Positions 36,730 to 46,875 of a stretch of DNA of 64,000 bases are shown here, piece by piece. Below the pieces are notes generated by a model. That model did not search any database. It was not told the DNA's origin and worked only from the letters and a program-made list of their open reading frames with translations. The DNA is from Actinomyces urinae. Lineage in GTDB: Bacteria > Actinomycetota > Actinomycetes > Actinomycetales > Actinomycetaceae. A program made the position numbers and the translations under genes. Every line of letters starts with the position of its first letter. The stretch's first letter is position 1. The stretch lies in contig NZ_LT632547.1 of NCBI RefSeq assembly GCF_900119695.1, positions 744,001 through 808,000 of the forward strand, given 5' to 3'.

Positions 36730-37083
36730 GTGACTGCACTGCTGTTGATTTTTGGGGCACTATTCATAATGTCCGCTACTCTCGGCGTAGCTTTGATTGC
36801 GAGCATTGTGAAAGAGGACGCCTGGCAAGGTTCCCCCCTGCGTTTGCCCGTGCAGTCCGATGATACCGAGGTGGTTCGCCACGTGCACCGCGCGTCCTTG
36901 CCGATTCTGGGGGCCCTCGTGTTCATTGCTCTGGCTCACGGAGCCACCTTGCTGATCCTAGCTTTCTACCCTTCGGTGACCGTAGCCGTGAAAGTGGCGG
37001 TCATCGTCGCGGGCCTCGTAACCGCCACAGGCTTGGCCGCCACGATCATCTCTTACGCAAAACACCCGCACGTGAAGCGCTGA
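36730..37083 (+). CDS. Small membrane protein, unknown function
   Basis: This protein of 117 residues has three hydrophobic segments (about 3-25, 55-80 and 85-108) and a short hydrophilic loop between the first and second. The start is GTG, 2 nt after the nadE stop, with AAAAGAGGTAGCT as ribosome-binding site, so it is almost certainly co-translated with nadE. I recognise no family. A strong terminator follows. Confidence 0.75.
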   Translation: MTALLLIFGALFIMSATLGVALIASIVKEDAWQGSPLRLPVQSDDTEVVRHVHRASLPILGALVFIALAHGATLLILAFYPSVTVAVKVAVIVAGLVTATGLAATIISYAKHPHVKR

Positions 37084-37096
37084 ACCACGTTTATAG

Positions 37097-37134
37097 TTTT
37101 GCTCCGAGGCCACTTGAATGGCCTCGGAGCAAAA
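37097..37134. terminator. Bidirectional terminator between the nadE unit and the MFS gene
   Basis: A perfect 16-bp stem (37097-37112 with 37119-37134) has a 6-nt loop, with T runs on both strands built into the ends of the arms. It lies between convergent genes and can serve both. Confidence 0.9.
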
Positions 37135-37144
37135 TCATTTTGGA

Positions 37145-38346
37145 CTAATCTTGTACGGGTTTGCGCTCTTCAAGCACAACCGTAGAGGCGATGACCAGAA
37201 CGCCTCCGATAGGCAAGATCACGATGGGCGCCAGCAGGGACGTTGCGACAACCGCTTGGCCTAGAAGCGGTGGCAACAGCAGGAATGACACGCGCATGAG
37301 CCAGGAGACCACCATGAGGCCAACCCCCGGTTTCAGTCCGGGGACGTCGTCTGCGGCGTTCATTGCCAACGGAACGGTGGTGGCAGCGCCAAAGCCCGCT
37401 GCGGCGAAGGCAATGACGGTGACGAAGATGTTTTGGAATAGGAGGGCCGCGCTCATACCAACAATGATGAGAGTACCACCCATCAAAATGGTGTGCTTCG
37501 CGCCAAGCTGATCAACAAACCTGTCCCCCGTAACGCGACCCAGGAAGTGGAAAGCAAGCATGCACACGTAGGCTGCGGGAGCGAGGGCCGCTCTGGCCCC
37601 CAGGTAGTCACGCATGTAGAGCGTGGACCAAGATTGCGCGATGTCTTCGACGAGCACACCGGAAATCGCCAGAAGTAGCAAAAGCGCAATAACGAGGGGA
37701 ACAGACCAGTTTTTCCAGAGAGCCGGTGAATACTGGGTTCGTCTTGATCTTCCCCGTCACGTCCCGGGAGGGTGCACTTGCTGGCGATGAGGGCAACGAG
37801 GCTGAAGAGGACTCCGGCAAATCCGATGTGGTAGCCGATTGGAACGGCGAGCGCGGTGGCTACCATAGCCATCAGTCCTCCGGTCATTGCACCCAAGGAC
37901 CAGGAGGCGTGGAAACTGTTAATAATGGAGCGTCCGTAGCGTTTTTGTACGCGCAGGCCGTGCGCGTTTTGACCCACGTCAACGATTGCATCTGTTGCTC
38001 CGCCGAGCGCGAAAAGAAGGGCGAATGGGACTACGAGGATAGCTCCCCCACCCTGCGCAACGGCTACCAGGATCGCCGAAAGAGTCAGCGCGATTCCAAT
38101 CAGGAACGTGCCGTAGGCCGCTACTTTAGCGGAGGTAAAACGTTCCACGAACTTCGCGGCGAAGGGCCCGCCAATGATGGCGCCTAGCGGGAACGCCGCG
38201 ATAATGAGGCCGTAGCCTCCTGCGGTTAGTCCGAATGCGTCTTTTAGTTCTGGGAACCTCGGCGCGAAGTTTGCAAACAGTGCGCCGTTGGTGAAGAACA
38301 GTGCGGTTACGCCCGCACGCGCTCTAGCGACATCAGCAGAAACCAA
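37145..38346 (-). pseudogene. MFS transporter interrupted by a frameshift
   Basis: The two halves of one major facilitator protein lie in different frames. The N-terminal part (from the TTG at 38346, about 200 residues, six or so membrane segments, with the motif GAIIGGPFAAKFVER) runs to EDQDEP. The C-terminal part (178 residues to 37145, starting near LWKNWSVPLVIALL) continues in another frame. The switch falls between about 37700 and 37757; restoring one base near 37730 gives a continuous protein of about 400 residues. Frames upstream of 38346 run into the fumC terminator, so the TTG is preferred. Recent inactivation, phase variation or a sequencing error are all possible. Confidence 0.8.
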
Positions 38347-38442
38347 CTTGCCTTGCCCTTTCAAAAGTGGATCTCGGTTGATTGTGCCAAAGTCAGCGCA
38401 CACTTTCCAACTACCGATTATGCGAGGAAACCGGGCCACACA

Positions 38443-38479
38443 GATAAAAAGACTCGCGTCCAACCTTGCTGGACGCGAG
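38443..38479 (-). terminator. Terminator of fumC
   Basis: A perfect 10-bp stem (38453-38462 with 38470-38479) with a 7-nt loop is followed on the minus strand by TCTTTTTATC. T residues also follow on the plus strand, but nothing upstream there needs it. Confidence 0.88.
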
Positions 38480-38494
38480 CCTTTTTCAGCTTTG

Positions 38495-39895
38495 CTAGTT
38501 GGCCTTCGGATGGGTCATGGACGCCACATCGAGGGCTTCATCAAGCTGTGCTTCGGTGATCTCACCGCGCTCTACGAATCCGAGGTCAATCACGGCCTCG
38601 CGAACCGTGATGCCCTTAGCTACGGAGTGCTTGGCGATCTTCGCGGCGTTCTCGTAACCAATGATGCGGTTGAGCGGGGTAACGATGGACGGCGAGGACT
38701 CGGCAAGCTCCTTGCAACGTTCAACGTTTGCGATCAGGCCGTCAACCGTGCGCTTTGCGAGGACGGTGCAGACGTTGCCAACGATGTTGATCGACTCGAG
38801 GATGTTGCGAGCCATGACGGGCAGCATCACCAGCAGGTCAAAGTTGCCCTGTGCGCCAGCGAACGCGATAGCCGCGTCGTTACCGATAACCTGGGCTGCA
38901 ACCATGACGGTGGCTTCAGGAACAACGGGGTTAACCTTGCCCGGCATGATCGAGGAGCCCGGCTGCAGGTCAGGCAGGTGAAGTTCGCCGATGCCGGTGC
39001 GCGGGCCGGAGCCCATCCAGCGCAGGTCGTTAGCGATCTTGGTTAGTGACACTGCGATGGTGCGCAGGGCGCCGGACAGTTCAACGAGGGAGTCCTGGGC
39101 GGCCTGAGCTTCGAAGTGGTTGCTGGCTTCCTTGAACGGAAGGCCCGTGTTCTCGGCGATGAGCTCGATGACGCGCTCGGAGAAGCCGGCTGGGGTGTTA
39201 ATGCCGGTGCCCACAGCGGTGCCGCCAAGAGGGAGCTCGTACAGGCGCGGCAGAGCAGCGTGCACACGGTCGATGCCGTAGCGGATCTGGGTGGCGTAGC
39301 CGGAGAACTCCTGGCCGAGCATGATCGGGGTTGCGTCCATCAAGTGGGTGCGGCCCGACTTCACAACGTCCTTGTACTCTTCAGCCTTGGCTTCGAGCGA
39401 CTTCGCGAGGGTTTCAAGCCCGGGCAGAAGAACCTCATCAACGGCCTGAGCGGCAGCAATGTGGATTGACGTGGGGAACACGTCGTTAGAAGATTGTGAC
39501 GCATTTACATGGTCGTTCGGGTGTACCTTGTCGCCCTTGATACGGGTGGCGAGGGTAGAGATGACCTCGTTGGTGTTCATATTCGAGGACGTGCCCGAAC
39601 CGGTCTGGAAGACGTCGATGGGGAACTCACAGTCGTGCTTGCCGGCAATGACCTCTTCGGCGGCTTCACGGATAGCGTCCGAGGTGGCCTGGTCGATGAC
39701 GCCGAGCTCGAGGTTGGCAATCGCGGCAGCGCGCTTCACCTGGCCGAGTGCGGCGATGTGGTGATCGGAAAGTCCGCGCCCGGAGATCGGGAAGTTCTCA
39801 ACTGCACGCTGCGTTTGTGCGGCGTAGAGGGCGTTCTTGGGAACGCGAACTTCACCCATCGTGTCGTGCTCAATGCGGTATTCGATTTCGGTCAT
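38495..39895 (-). CDS. fumC: Class II fumarate hydratase
   Basis: This iron-independent fumarase interconverts fumarate and malate. It has 466 residues. The superfamily signature [11 protein letters not shown] lies near residue 320. [11 protein letters not shown] and [15 protein letters not shown] are both intact. The start is the ATG at 39895, because AAGGAGAACTA precedes it; the frame continues upstream without a site. It is a single gene with its own terminator, and it complements the succinate dehydrogenase at the end of the window in a (partial) TCA cycle. Confidence 0.97.
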   Translation of the reverse strand: MTEIEYRIEHDTMGEVRVPKNALYAAQTQRAVENFPISGRGLSDHHIAALGQVKRAAAIANLELGVIDQATSDAIREAAEEVIAGKHDCEFPIDVFQTGSGTSSNMNTNEVISTLATRIKGDKVHPNDHVNASQSSNDVFPTSIHIAAAQAVDEVLLPGLETLAKSLEAKAEEYKDVVKSGRTHLMDATPIMLGQEFSGYATQIRYGIDRVHAALPRLYELPLGGTAVGTGINTPAGFSERVIELIAENTGLPFKEASNHFEAQAAQDSLVELSGALRTIAVSLTKIANDLRWMGSGPRTGIGELHLPDLQPGSSIMPGKVNPVVPEATVMVAAQVIGNDAAIAFAGAQGNFDLLVMLPVMARNILESINIVGNVCTVLAKRTVDGLIANVERCKELAESSPSIVTPLNRIIGYENAAKIAKHSVAKGITVREAVIDLGFVERGEITEAQLDEALDVASMTHPKAN

Positions 39896-40027
39896 TAGTT
39901 CTCCTTCATCGTTGATCGCGCGACGTGCGCGCACTTACTTCTATTGTCTAACACGGGGGCCATGCTGGGGGCGGTTTGCACGCATGCCCAGGCAGGCGGT
40001 GCCGTATCGAATATTGGTGAGGAACCT

Positions 40028-41152
40028 TTAGTGCGGTTCGTAGGGCGCCACCACCATGTCCACGCGTTGGAGTTCTTTGACTTCCAGGTAGCCGGTGGTT
40101 GCCATGGTGCGACGGAGCGAACCGATGTAGTTAACGGTGCCGTCGGCGCGTGAGGACGGGCCGAAGAGGATTTCTTCCATGCTGCCAACTGTGCCCACGT
40201 GTACGCGGTGTCCGCGGGGAACTTCGGGGTGGTAAGCCTCCGATCCCCAGTGCCATCCGCTTCCGGGGGCTTCTTTGGCGCGAGCGAGGGCTGCACCGAG
40301 CATGACTGCATCCGCGCCGCAGGCGATTGCCTTGGGCAGATCTCCAGAAAGCCCAATACCTCCGTCAGCGATGATGTGCACGTACCTACCGCCAGATTCG
40401 TCGAGGTAGTCGCGCCTAGCCGCCGCAATGTCCGCGAGCGCTGTTGCCATGGGTGCGTGGATTCCGAGGAGTTGGCGGGTGGAGTGCGCGGCTCCCCCAC
40501 CAAAGCCCACGAGCACGCCGGCCGCTCCCGTCCTCATTAGGTGTAGGGCGGCGTTGTAGTTGGCTACCCCGCCCACGATGACGGGCACTTCGAGTTCATA
40601 GATGAAGCGCTTTAAGTTGAGTGGCTGCACCCTGCTGGATACATGTTCTGCAGATACCGTGGTGCCGCGAATGATGAACAGGTCAACTCCGGCATCAACA
40701 ACGTAGCGCCAGTACTTTTGGGTGCGTTGCGGGGAGAGCTTGCCGGCAACCACAACTCCGGCCTCGCGAATCTGGCTAAGGCGCTGGCCGATGAGTTCAG
40801 GCTTTATGGGCTCGGCGTAGATTTCTTGAAGCCGGCGGTTAGAGGCGCGCGCAGGTAGGCCGCGGATTTCCTCGTAGACGGGTTCGGGGTCCTCATACCT
40901 GGTCCACAGGCCTTCGAGGTCGAGGACGCCAATGCCACCCAGTTTGCCTAGTGCGATCACGTTTTCGGGGCTCATGGCCGAGTCCATTGGCGCGCCAAGG
41001 ACGGGAATATCCACGTTGTACGCGTCGATTTGCCAGGACGTGTTAACGTCTTCAGGGTCGCGCGTGCGCCGGGAGGGGACGATTGCCACGTCGTCCAGCG
41101 AGTATGCGCGGCGGGCTTGTTTGCCGCGTCCAATGTTAATCGTCTCAGTCAC
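40028..41152 (-). CDS. guaB3: GuaB3-type IMP dehydrogenase family protein
   Basis: This IMPDH-fold barrel protein (374 residues) has no CBS domains, as in the actinobacterial GuaB3 group. At the loop where true IMPDH has GPGSICTTR the sequence is FGGGAAHSTRQ, so the catalytic Cys is absent. The downstream phosphate-binding region IIADGGIGLSGDLPKAIACGADAVMLG is kept. Its reaction is unsettled; annotation as IMP dehydrogenase would be wrong on active-site grounds. The start is GTG, with TATCAT 6 nt upstream and no good ribosome-binding site, pointing to a leaderless mRNA. It is divergent from the exonuclease gene. Confidence 0.9.
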   Translation of the reverse strand: MTETINIGRGKQARRAYSLDDVAIVPSRRTRDPEDVNTSWQIDAYNVDIPVLGAPMDSAMSPENVIALGKLGGIGVLDLEGLWTRYEDPEPVYEEIRGLPARASNRRLQEIYAEPIKPELIGQRLSQIREAGVVVAGKLSPQRTQKYWRYVVDAGVDLFIIRGTTVSAEHVSSRVQPLNLKRFIYELEVPVIVGGVANYNAALHLMRTGAAGVLVGFGGGAAHSTRQLLGIHAPMATALADIAAARRDYLDESGGRYVHIIADGGIGLSGDLPKAIACGADAVMLGAALARAKEAPGSGWHWGSEAYHPEVPRGHRVHVGTVGSMEEILFGPSSRADGTVNYIGSLRRTMATTGYLEVKELQRVDMVVAPYEPH

Positions 41153-41158
41153 ACTTCC

Positions 41159-41164
41159 ATGATA
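41159..41164 (-). promoter_or_regulatory. Candidate -10 for a leaderless guaB3 transcript
   Basis: TATCAT on the minus strand, 6 nt, then GTG. A TTGAAC hexamer lies 19 nt further upstream as a possible -35. Confidence 0.5.
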
Positions 41165-41244
41165 CGAGCCTTGCGTGATGCTTGTTCAAATAGTTGTCCG
41201 TATGGGCGTATAAGCTCTACGTAGTGAAACGTTAAGGAGGATCC

Positions 41245-41934
41245 ATGTCTTGGATTGCCGGCCCGTTCTTGGGTTTTGATACGGAGACTACGGGGGTTAC
41301 TCCAAGTAGTAGCCGGCTGGTTACAGCCTCGATTATTTTTCGAGGAGAGGACGTCGATGAGGTCTCGAATTGGCTGACGGATCCGGGTGTTGAGATCCCC
41401 GAAGCTGCCCAGAAGGTACATGGGATAAGCACGGAGTATGCGCGCGAACATGGGCGCCCGCACCTCGAGGTGTTGGAGGAGGTCGCGCAGACTCTAACCC
41501 AGGCGCTCGGTAGTGGTATTCCCGTGGTTGCGTTTAATGCGGGGTTTGACCTGGGGCTCATGGAGGCCGAACTCGCCCGCATGCAACTACCCACGCTGAC
41601 GCAGCGTTTAGGTGCGATCCGCCCGGTTATTGACCCGCTGGTACTTGATCGCGCTCTTGTTCCCAGGCGACGCGGCAAACGCACCTTGGCAGACCTAATG
41701 AAGGCCTATGGCGTTAGTGCCGATGAGTCTTTGCACGATGCGGAAGTGGACACGCGCGCAACTTTAGATCTGCTGGGGCAAATGATTCGAAAGCACCCTC
41801 GCCTAGCAATGTACAGCCTGGACAATCTGCACGAGTATCAAAAACAGGCGCACGCGATTTGGGCTGCCGATTTTGAGGCGTACTTGCATAGCAAAGGCCG
41901 GGAAGCCCATATCAACCGCACCTGGTTGGTTTAG
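41245..41934 (+). CDS. DnaQ-like 3'-5' exonuclease
   Basis: This DEDDh exonuclease has 229 residues. Exo I is FDTETTG at about 11-17, with HGIS near 59. Exo II is FNAGFD near 97, and Exo III is HDAEVD, with His and Asp intact, near 165. Length and lack of other domains fit an epsilon-like proofreading or repair exonuclease rather than a PolC-type domain. The ATG follows TAAGGAGGATCC, a near-ideal site. It sits between guaB3 and guaB but on the opposite strand, and converges with guaB. Confidence 0.92.
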   Translation: MSWIAGPFLGFDTETTGVTPSSSRLVTASIIFRGEDVDEVSNWLTDPGVEIPEAAQKVHGISTEYAREHGRPHLEVLEEVAQTLTQALGSGIPVVAFNAGFDLGLMEAELARMQLPTLTQRLGAIRPVIDPLVLDRALVPRRRGKRTLADLMKAYGVSADESLHDAEVDTRATLDLLGQMIRKHPRLAMYSLDNLHEYQKQAHAIWAADFEAYLHSKGREAHINRTWLV

Positions 41935-41989
41935 CTTCCCGGCCTGCAGCTACGCTAATTCAGCTGGTTGCCAAGTACTCCTTGGCCCG

Positions 41990-43516
<1,527 letters not shown>

Positions 43517-43641
43517 ACGCAGGGCGCAGGCCCGTCCCATCCGCGCCCGCATAGTGAAGAAAAGCTTCACACACTTGCACGCCCAGGTCCGAGTCTCGGT
43601 CCCTCAAAAATCTTCGCTCTTCTAGGCCAAGCGGCGGCCTG

Positions 43642-44895
43642 TTACGCGATAGCTTCCTTGATTGCACGCGCAAACGTGGGCGCAAGTGGAAGCTCGGGCA
43701 GCAGCAGCATTTGGGCCACGTGATAGGCGTCCGGCTTGCCGGGCCAGGTGACGGTGGATGGCTGATTATTCTCATCCAGCTCATGCCACCAGCGGCCCGG
43801 CTGCTCAATCAGGTAGCGCTCGCAGTAGTCCCACCAAGCCCCAGCGCGAGCTTTCAGATCTTCTGCCTTCGCTGCGTCACCAGCCACATACCCCTCGTTT
43901 CCTTCGAGGGCGCGCGCCAGCGTCACGGCCGCCCCTATCGCTTCACACGCCACCCAGTGCATACGCTCGCGCGCCACGGGATTGCCGTTTTGATCAATGG
44001 TGTAAACGAATCCGGGGGCGCCGTCCGCGCTCCACCCGTCCGCCACGGCGCGATCAAAAAGTTCGAGGGCACCCTCTAGCATCCAGTGCGACACTTTTTC
44101 TCCGCTACGCGCCAGCTGCGCCCCGGCGTGCAGGGCAAGACGAGCCCACTCAAACCCGTGCCCCGGCGTGAAACCGAACGGACGGAACGGATCCTTGGGC
44201 CGATCCCTGTTATAGTCCGGTAGCACCTTCCAGTTCTCGTCGAAATGCTCCGGCACGCGCCAATCGTTCTTCGAGGCTTCCTCAACAACCCAGTTCAGGA
44301 TCGCCACCGCACGGTTAAGCCACTGCCTCTCATCCGTCGCGTCATATGCGGCCAGGTAGGACTCAACGGTGTGCATGTTCGCATTAACGCCGCGATACTT
44401 TTCGCATTCCACAAACTCGCGGTCATAGCTTTCGCGCACCTTAGCCTGGTCGCCCTCCCACCAGAACTCATCCTGCACTGACAGAGCTAGATCGAGCAGG
44501 TCCGAGGCGCCCTCGACACCCGCAATTTTTGCCGACGAGGCCGCTAACACCACAAACGCGTGCGCGTAGGCCATTTTGGTGCCATCAACAATCTGCACGT
44601 TATCCGCGTCGTGCCCGATGGTCGCGAACCATCCGGAATACTGCTGGTCATAGAAGTATGTGGAGAGTGTTTTGACGCCGTGAGCGGCAAGCACGCTGGC
44701 TTCTAGGTCGCCCATCATCGACGCCAGTGAGAACACGTGCGTCATGCGGCAAGTGATCCAAAGCTCCACGGGACGAGAGGAATCTACGGTTCCGCTTGCA
44801 TCCAGGTAGCCAAAGCCGGTTGGCACCTGGGAGCCTTTTGCAAAATCGATTAGGGCGTCGAAGTGCCCGGCGCGTGTATCTGAATCGAAAGTCAT
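43642..44895 (-). CDS. AGE-family epimerase/isomerase
   Basis: This (alpha/alpha)6-barrel enzyme of the N-acylglucosamine 2-epimerase family has 417 residues. The family includes GlcNAc/ManNAc epimerases, YihS and mannose isomerases. Typical His-containing motifs are visible: MHTVESYLAAYDAT near 185, PGHGFEWARL near 245 and HWVACEAIGA near 315. Length and motifs resemble the aldose isomerase branch (mannose-fructose) at least as much as true epimerases, so the substrate is open. The ATG follows TTGGAG. It lies 34 nt after the MerR gene on the same strand, so co-transcription is possible. Confidence 0.85.
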   Translation of the reverse strand: MTFDSDTRAGHFDALIDFAKGSQVPTGFGYLDASGTVDSSRPVELWITCRMTHVFSLASMMGDLEASVLAAHGVKTLSTYFYDQQYSGWFATIGHDADNVQIVDGTKMAYAHAFVVLAASSAKIAGVEGASDLLDLALSVQDEFWWEGDQAKVRESYDREFVECEKYRGVNANMHTVESYLAAYDATDERQWLNRAVAILNWVVEEASKNDWRVPEHFDENWKVLPDYNRDRPKDPFRPFGFTPGHGFEWARLALHAGAQLARSGEKVSHWMLEGALELFDRAVADGWSADGAPGFVYTIDQNGNPVARERMHWVACEAIGAAVTLARALEGNEGYVAGDAAKAEDLKARAGAWWDYCERYLIEQPGRWWHELDENNQPSTVTWPGKPDAYHVAQMLLLPELPLAPTFARAIKEAIA

Positions 44896-44929
44896 CTGGC
44901 ACTACTCCAATCGAGGCAGCGGAATAATA

Positions 44930-45868
44930 CTAGTTAACCTCAGCGCATTCTGGGATGGAGCAGTTTCGAGCTGAGTCCACGGCTTCCTCTACGCATGCGG
45001 TTAGCGTGCGCAGGCGCGTGGCACCCGGGGCGGAATCCAACGGGCAGTGCCGGCCAACCAGAATCAGGTTTGAAAACCCATCGTCCACGCCTTCGATCAC
45101 TTTTTCATCGGCTGAAAGCAGGCCTGTGAGGATCAGAACGTGCGCACCAAAACTGTCACGGTATTCTTTGATCGCTTCGCTAACATCTTGCGGGCAGATG
45201 TCCGAACCTTCCGCGGGCGCGGTTACGGGAACGATGCGGGCGGGAACGCCCTCCCATTCGAGGGCCACGCCAACAATATGGGCGCGCAGTTCATGTGCCG
45301 CATCACAGACAATGAGGACGGGGCATGCATCCGGGAATCCTGCGGAGTGTTCCGGCGCCTGCTTGGCTACCTGATACACGGCATACAACGTTGCCTGCGT
45401 GATTAGCGACCTGGGGGCGATGCCGGGTTTATCCCCTTTGGGCGGGTAGTAGGTGCCGCGCATCGCGGGGCCAATGTACTCGTGCCAGGTGTGTAGCAGG
45501 CCGTCTCGGGAGATCAGCACGTCAAGATTGCGCTGGAGGGAGTTGAAGTCGCCTTGGCGCGCTGTATCAAGAATTGACTCGACCGTAATTGCAGATTCAC
45601 TATCGGTGAGAACTTCATCAGAAGATTTAATCGCTTGCGCCGCATCCGAAGGGAACACGCCGGAACGCACCAGGCGAACCATTTGTTCAAGTCGCTTCAG
45701 CTCAATCTCGTTATACCTTCTGCGCTTGCCCGGCTCGCGTTTTGGCCCAAGCCCATAACGGCGCTCCCAAGTACGGATCGTAGACGCGGAGACTCCCAGG
45801 CGCTGCGCAACCGTTGCGATGGTTAGCGGCGCGGGATTCATGTGCGCGCTTAGATCTGGGCGGGGCAT
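44930..45868 (-). CDS. MerR-family regulator with a B12-domain-like C-terminus
   Basis: This transcriptional regulator has 312 residues. The N-terminal MerR winged helix (about 12-80) reads TIATVAQRLGVSASTIRTWE, then RRYGLGPKREPGKRRRY. The rest resembles the CarH/LitR layout: a helical bundle (about 85-185) and a Rossmann-like domain (about 190-300). However, the cobalamin-binding DxHxxG motif is absent; the equivalent stretch reads CDAAHELRAHIVG. It may sense something else or act without cofactor. The ATG has CTGGAGATGAACA upstream. Downstream is the AGE-family gene. Confidence 0.87.
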   Translation of the reverse strand: MPRPDLSAHMNPAPLTIATVAQRLGVSASTIRTWERRYGLGPKREPGKRRRYNEIELKRLEQMVRLVRSGVFPSDAAQAIKSSDEVLTDSESAITVESILDTARQGDFNSLQRNLDVLISRDGLLHTWHEYIGPAMRGTYYPPKGDKPGIAPRSLITQATLYAVYQVAKQAPEHSAGFPDACPVLIVCDAAHELRAHIVGVALEWEGVPARIVPVTAPAEGSDICPQDVSEAIKEYRDSFGAHVLILTGLLSADEKVIEGVDDGFSNLILVGRHCPLDSAPGATRLRTLTACVEEAVDSARNCSIPECAEVN

Positions 45869-45906
45869 TGTTCATCTCCAGTTTGGACAATTCTCAGAAA
45901 TTATTA

Positions 45907-45919
45907 AGGTGCATCACCT
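45907..45919. promoter_or_regulatory. Candidate operator upstream of the MerR gene
   Basis: The repeat AGGTG-N3-CACCT lies about 40 nt upstream of the MerR start codon, within an A/T-rich, imperfectly symmetric stretch (ATTAA on one side, TTAAT on the other). It would suit a dimeric regulator, possibly MerR itself. This is inference from symmetry. Confidence 0.35.
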
Positions 45920-46073
45920 ATTAATATTGTTACGCCCGAAGAAGCGAAGCGCCACCGGAGCCTAACTTCATAAAAGTTTCGAACAATATGCGGAAGGGTC
46001 TTGAACAACTTTTGCATAACTAATAATATAGGTTCTGGTCGCAGACAGAGGCGATATGAAAGGAAGCAGAAGG

Positions 46074-46367
46074 ATGACAGATATCTCCAGGCTTCCCGGT
46101 CCCGTAGCGGATCGGTGGGATTGGCAATACCTCGGCGCGTGTCGCGACATGGACACGGAACTTTTCTTCCATCCGGAAGGCGAGCGCGGCTCAACTAGGC
46201 GTCGCCGTGCGGAGGCCGCCAAGGCAATTTGCGCCTCTTGCCCCGTACTTGAACAGTGCCGCGAGCACGCCCTACGCGTACAGGAACCATACGGCGTATG
46301 GGGCGGTTTGACCGAAGAAGAGCGGCGCGAAATTATTAATCGTAAGAAGCGCTTCCGCGTAGCTTAA
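46074..46367 (+). CDS. WhiB-family iron-sulfur regulator
   Basis: This small actinobacterial redox-responsive regulator (97 residues) binds a [4Fe-4S] cluster. The four ligands are visible: Cys in LGACRDMD, then CASCPVLEQC (CxxC and CxxxxxC). The GVWGG turn near residue 75 and a basic C-terminus (RKKRFR) bind DNA or partner proteins. The sequence resembles the WhiB2/WhmD type linked to septation. I prefer the ATG at 46074, with GGAAGCAGAAGG upstream; the ATG at 46056 adds six residues and also has a plausible site. It shares a terminator with groES. Confidence 0.93.
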   Translation: MTDISRLPGPVADRWDWQYLGACRDMDTELFFHPEGERGSTRRRRAEAAKAICASCPVLEQCREHALRVQEPYGVWGGLTEEERREIINRKKRFRVA

Positions 46368-46380
46368 GCAACATACAAAG

Positions 46381-46411
46381 AATCCCACGCCAATGGCGTG
46401 GGATTCTTTTT
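46381..46411. terminator. Bidirectional terminator between whiB and groES
   Basis: A perfect 11-bp stem (46381-46391 with 46395-46405) with a 3-nt loop has CTTTTT on the plus side. On the minus strand the tail is CTTTG, weaker. The genes converge here. Confidence 0.88.
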
Positions 46412-46421
46412 GAAGAGCTAG

Positions 46422-46718
46422 TTACTTCTCAACGATCGCGAGGACATCGCGAGCAGAGAGAATCAAGTACTCCTCACCGCGGTACTTAACCTCGGTGCCG
46501 CCGTACTTGGAGTAGATAACAACGTCACCTTCGGAAACATCCATCGGAACGCGGTTACCATTGTCATCGACACGGCCCGGACCAACTGCAACAACGGTGC
46601 CCTCTTGCGGCTTTTCCTTCGCAGTATCAGGAATAACAAGGCCTGAAGCCGTAGTCTGCTCGGCTTCAACCTGCTGGATCACAATACGATCCTCAAGTGG
46701 TTTAATGGAGATCGACAT
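46422..46718 (-). CDS. groES: Co-chaperonin GroES
   Basis: This is a 10-kDa co-chaperonin (98 residues) forming the heptameric lid of GroEL. It starts [20 protein letters not shown], and the mobile loop [19 protein letters not shown] lies at about 22-40. The conserved end is [15 protein letters not shown]. The ATG at 46718 has GAAAGGGAG 8 nt upstream. No groEL follows; the next gene downstream is the convergent whiB. A CIRCE operator and a TTGCAA/TAATCT promoter lie about 110-135 nt upstream, indicating HrcA control. Confidence 0.97.
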   Translation of the reverse strand: MSISIKPLEDRIVIQQVEAEQTTASGLVIPDTAKEKPQEGTVVAVGPGRVDDNGNRVPMDVSEGDVVIYSKYGGTEVKYRGEEYLILSARDVLAIVEK

Positions 46719-46826
46719 TGGCCAACTCCCTTTCACATTCGTAGTTGAACTGCACGCATTTGCTGCATCCGCCGTCGCGGGTGGTCGGATACGGTAAGCG
46801 TTACATGTACAAGATTAGATCTTCGA

Positions 46827-46853
46827 TTAGCACTCTTGCAAGCTGAGTGCCAA
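46827..46853 (-). promoter_or_regulatory. CIRCE element (HrcA operator) of groES
   Basis: TTAGCACTC-N9-GAGTGCCAA differs from the CIRCE consensus (TTAGCACTC-N9-GAGTGCTAA) at one base. It overlaps the -35 (TTGCAA at 46836-46841) of a minus-strand promoter whose -10 is TAATCT, 18 nt away. It is also only 23 nt upstream of the THUMP-like gene start on the plus strand, so HrcA could affect that gene too. Confidence 0.92.
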
Positions 46854-46875
46854 AAGTTGGATCCGAAGGAGCCTC

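Noticed and set aside
37483-38463. Reading the MFS N-terminal frame from 38463 as a separate complete protein
   Set aside because: The upstream part starts inside the fumC terminator and the C-terminal part past about 37730 is out-of-frame sequence. The data fit one frameshifted gene instead.
40028-41152. Annotating this gene as a second functional IMP dehydrogenase
   Set aside because: The catalytic Cys loop is absent (AAHSTR instead of SICTTR) and CBS domains are missing, so it is placed in the GuaB3 group with unknown activity.
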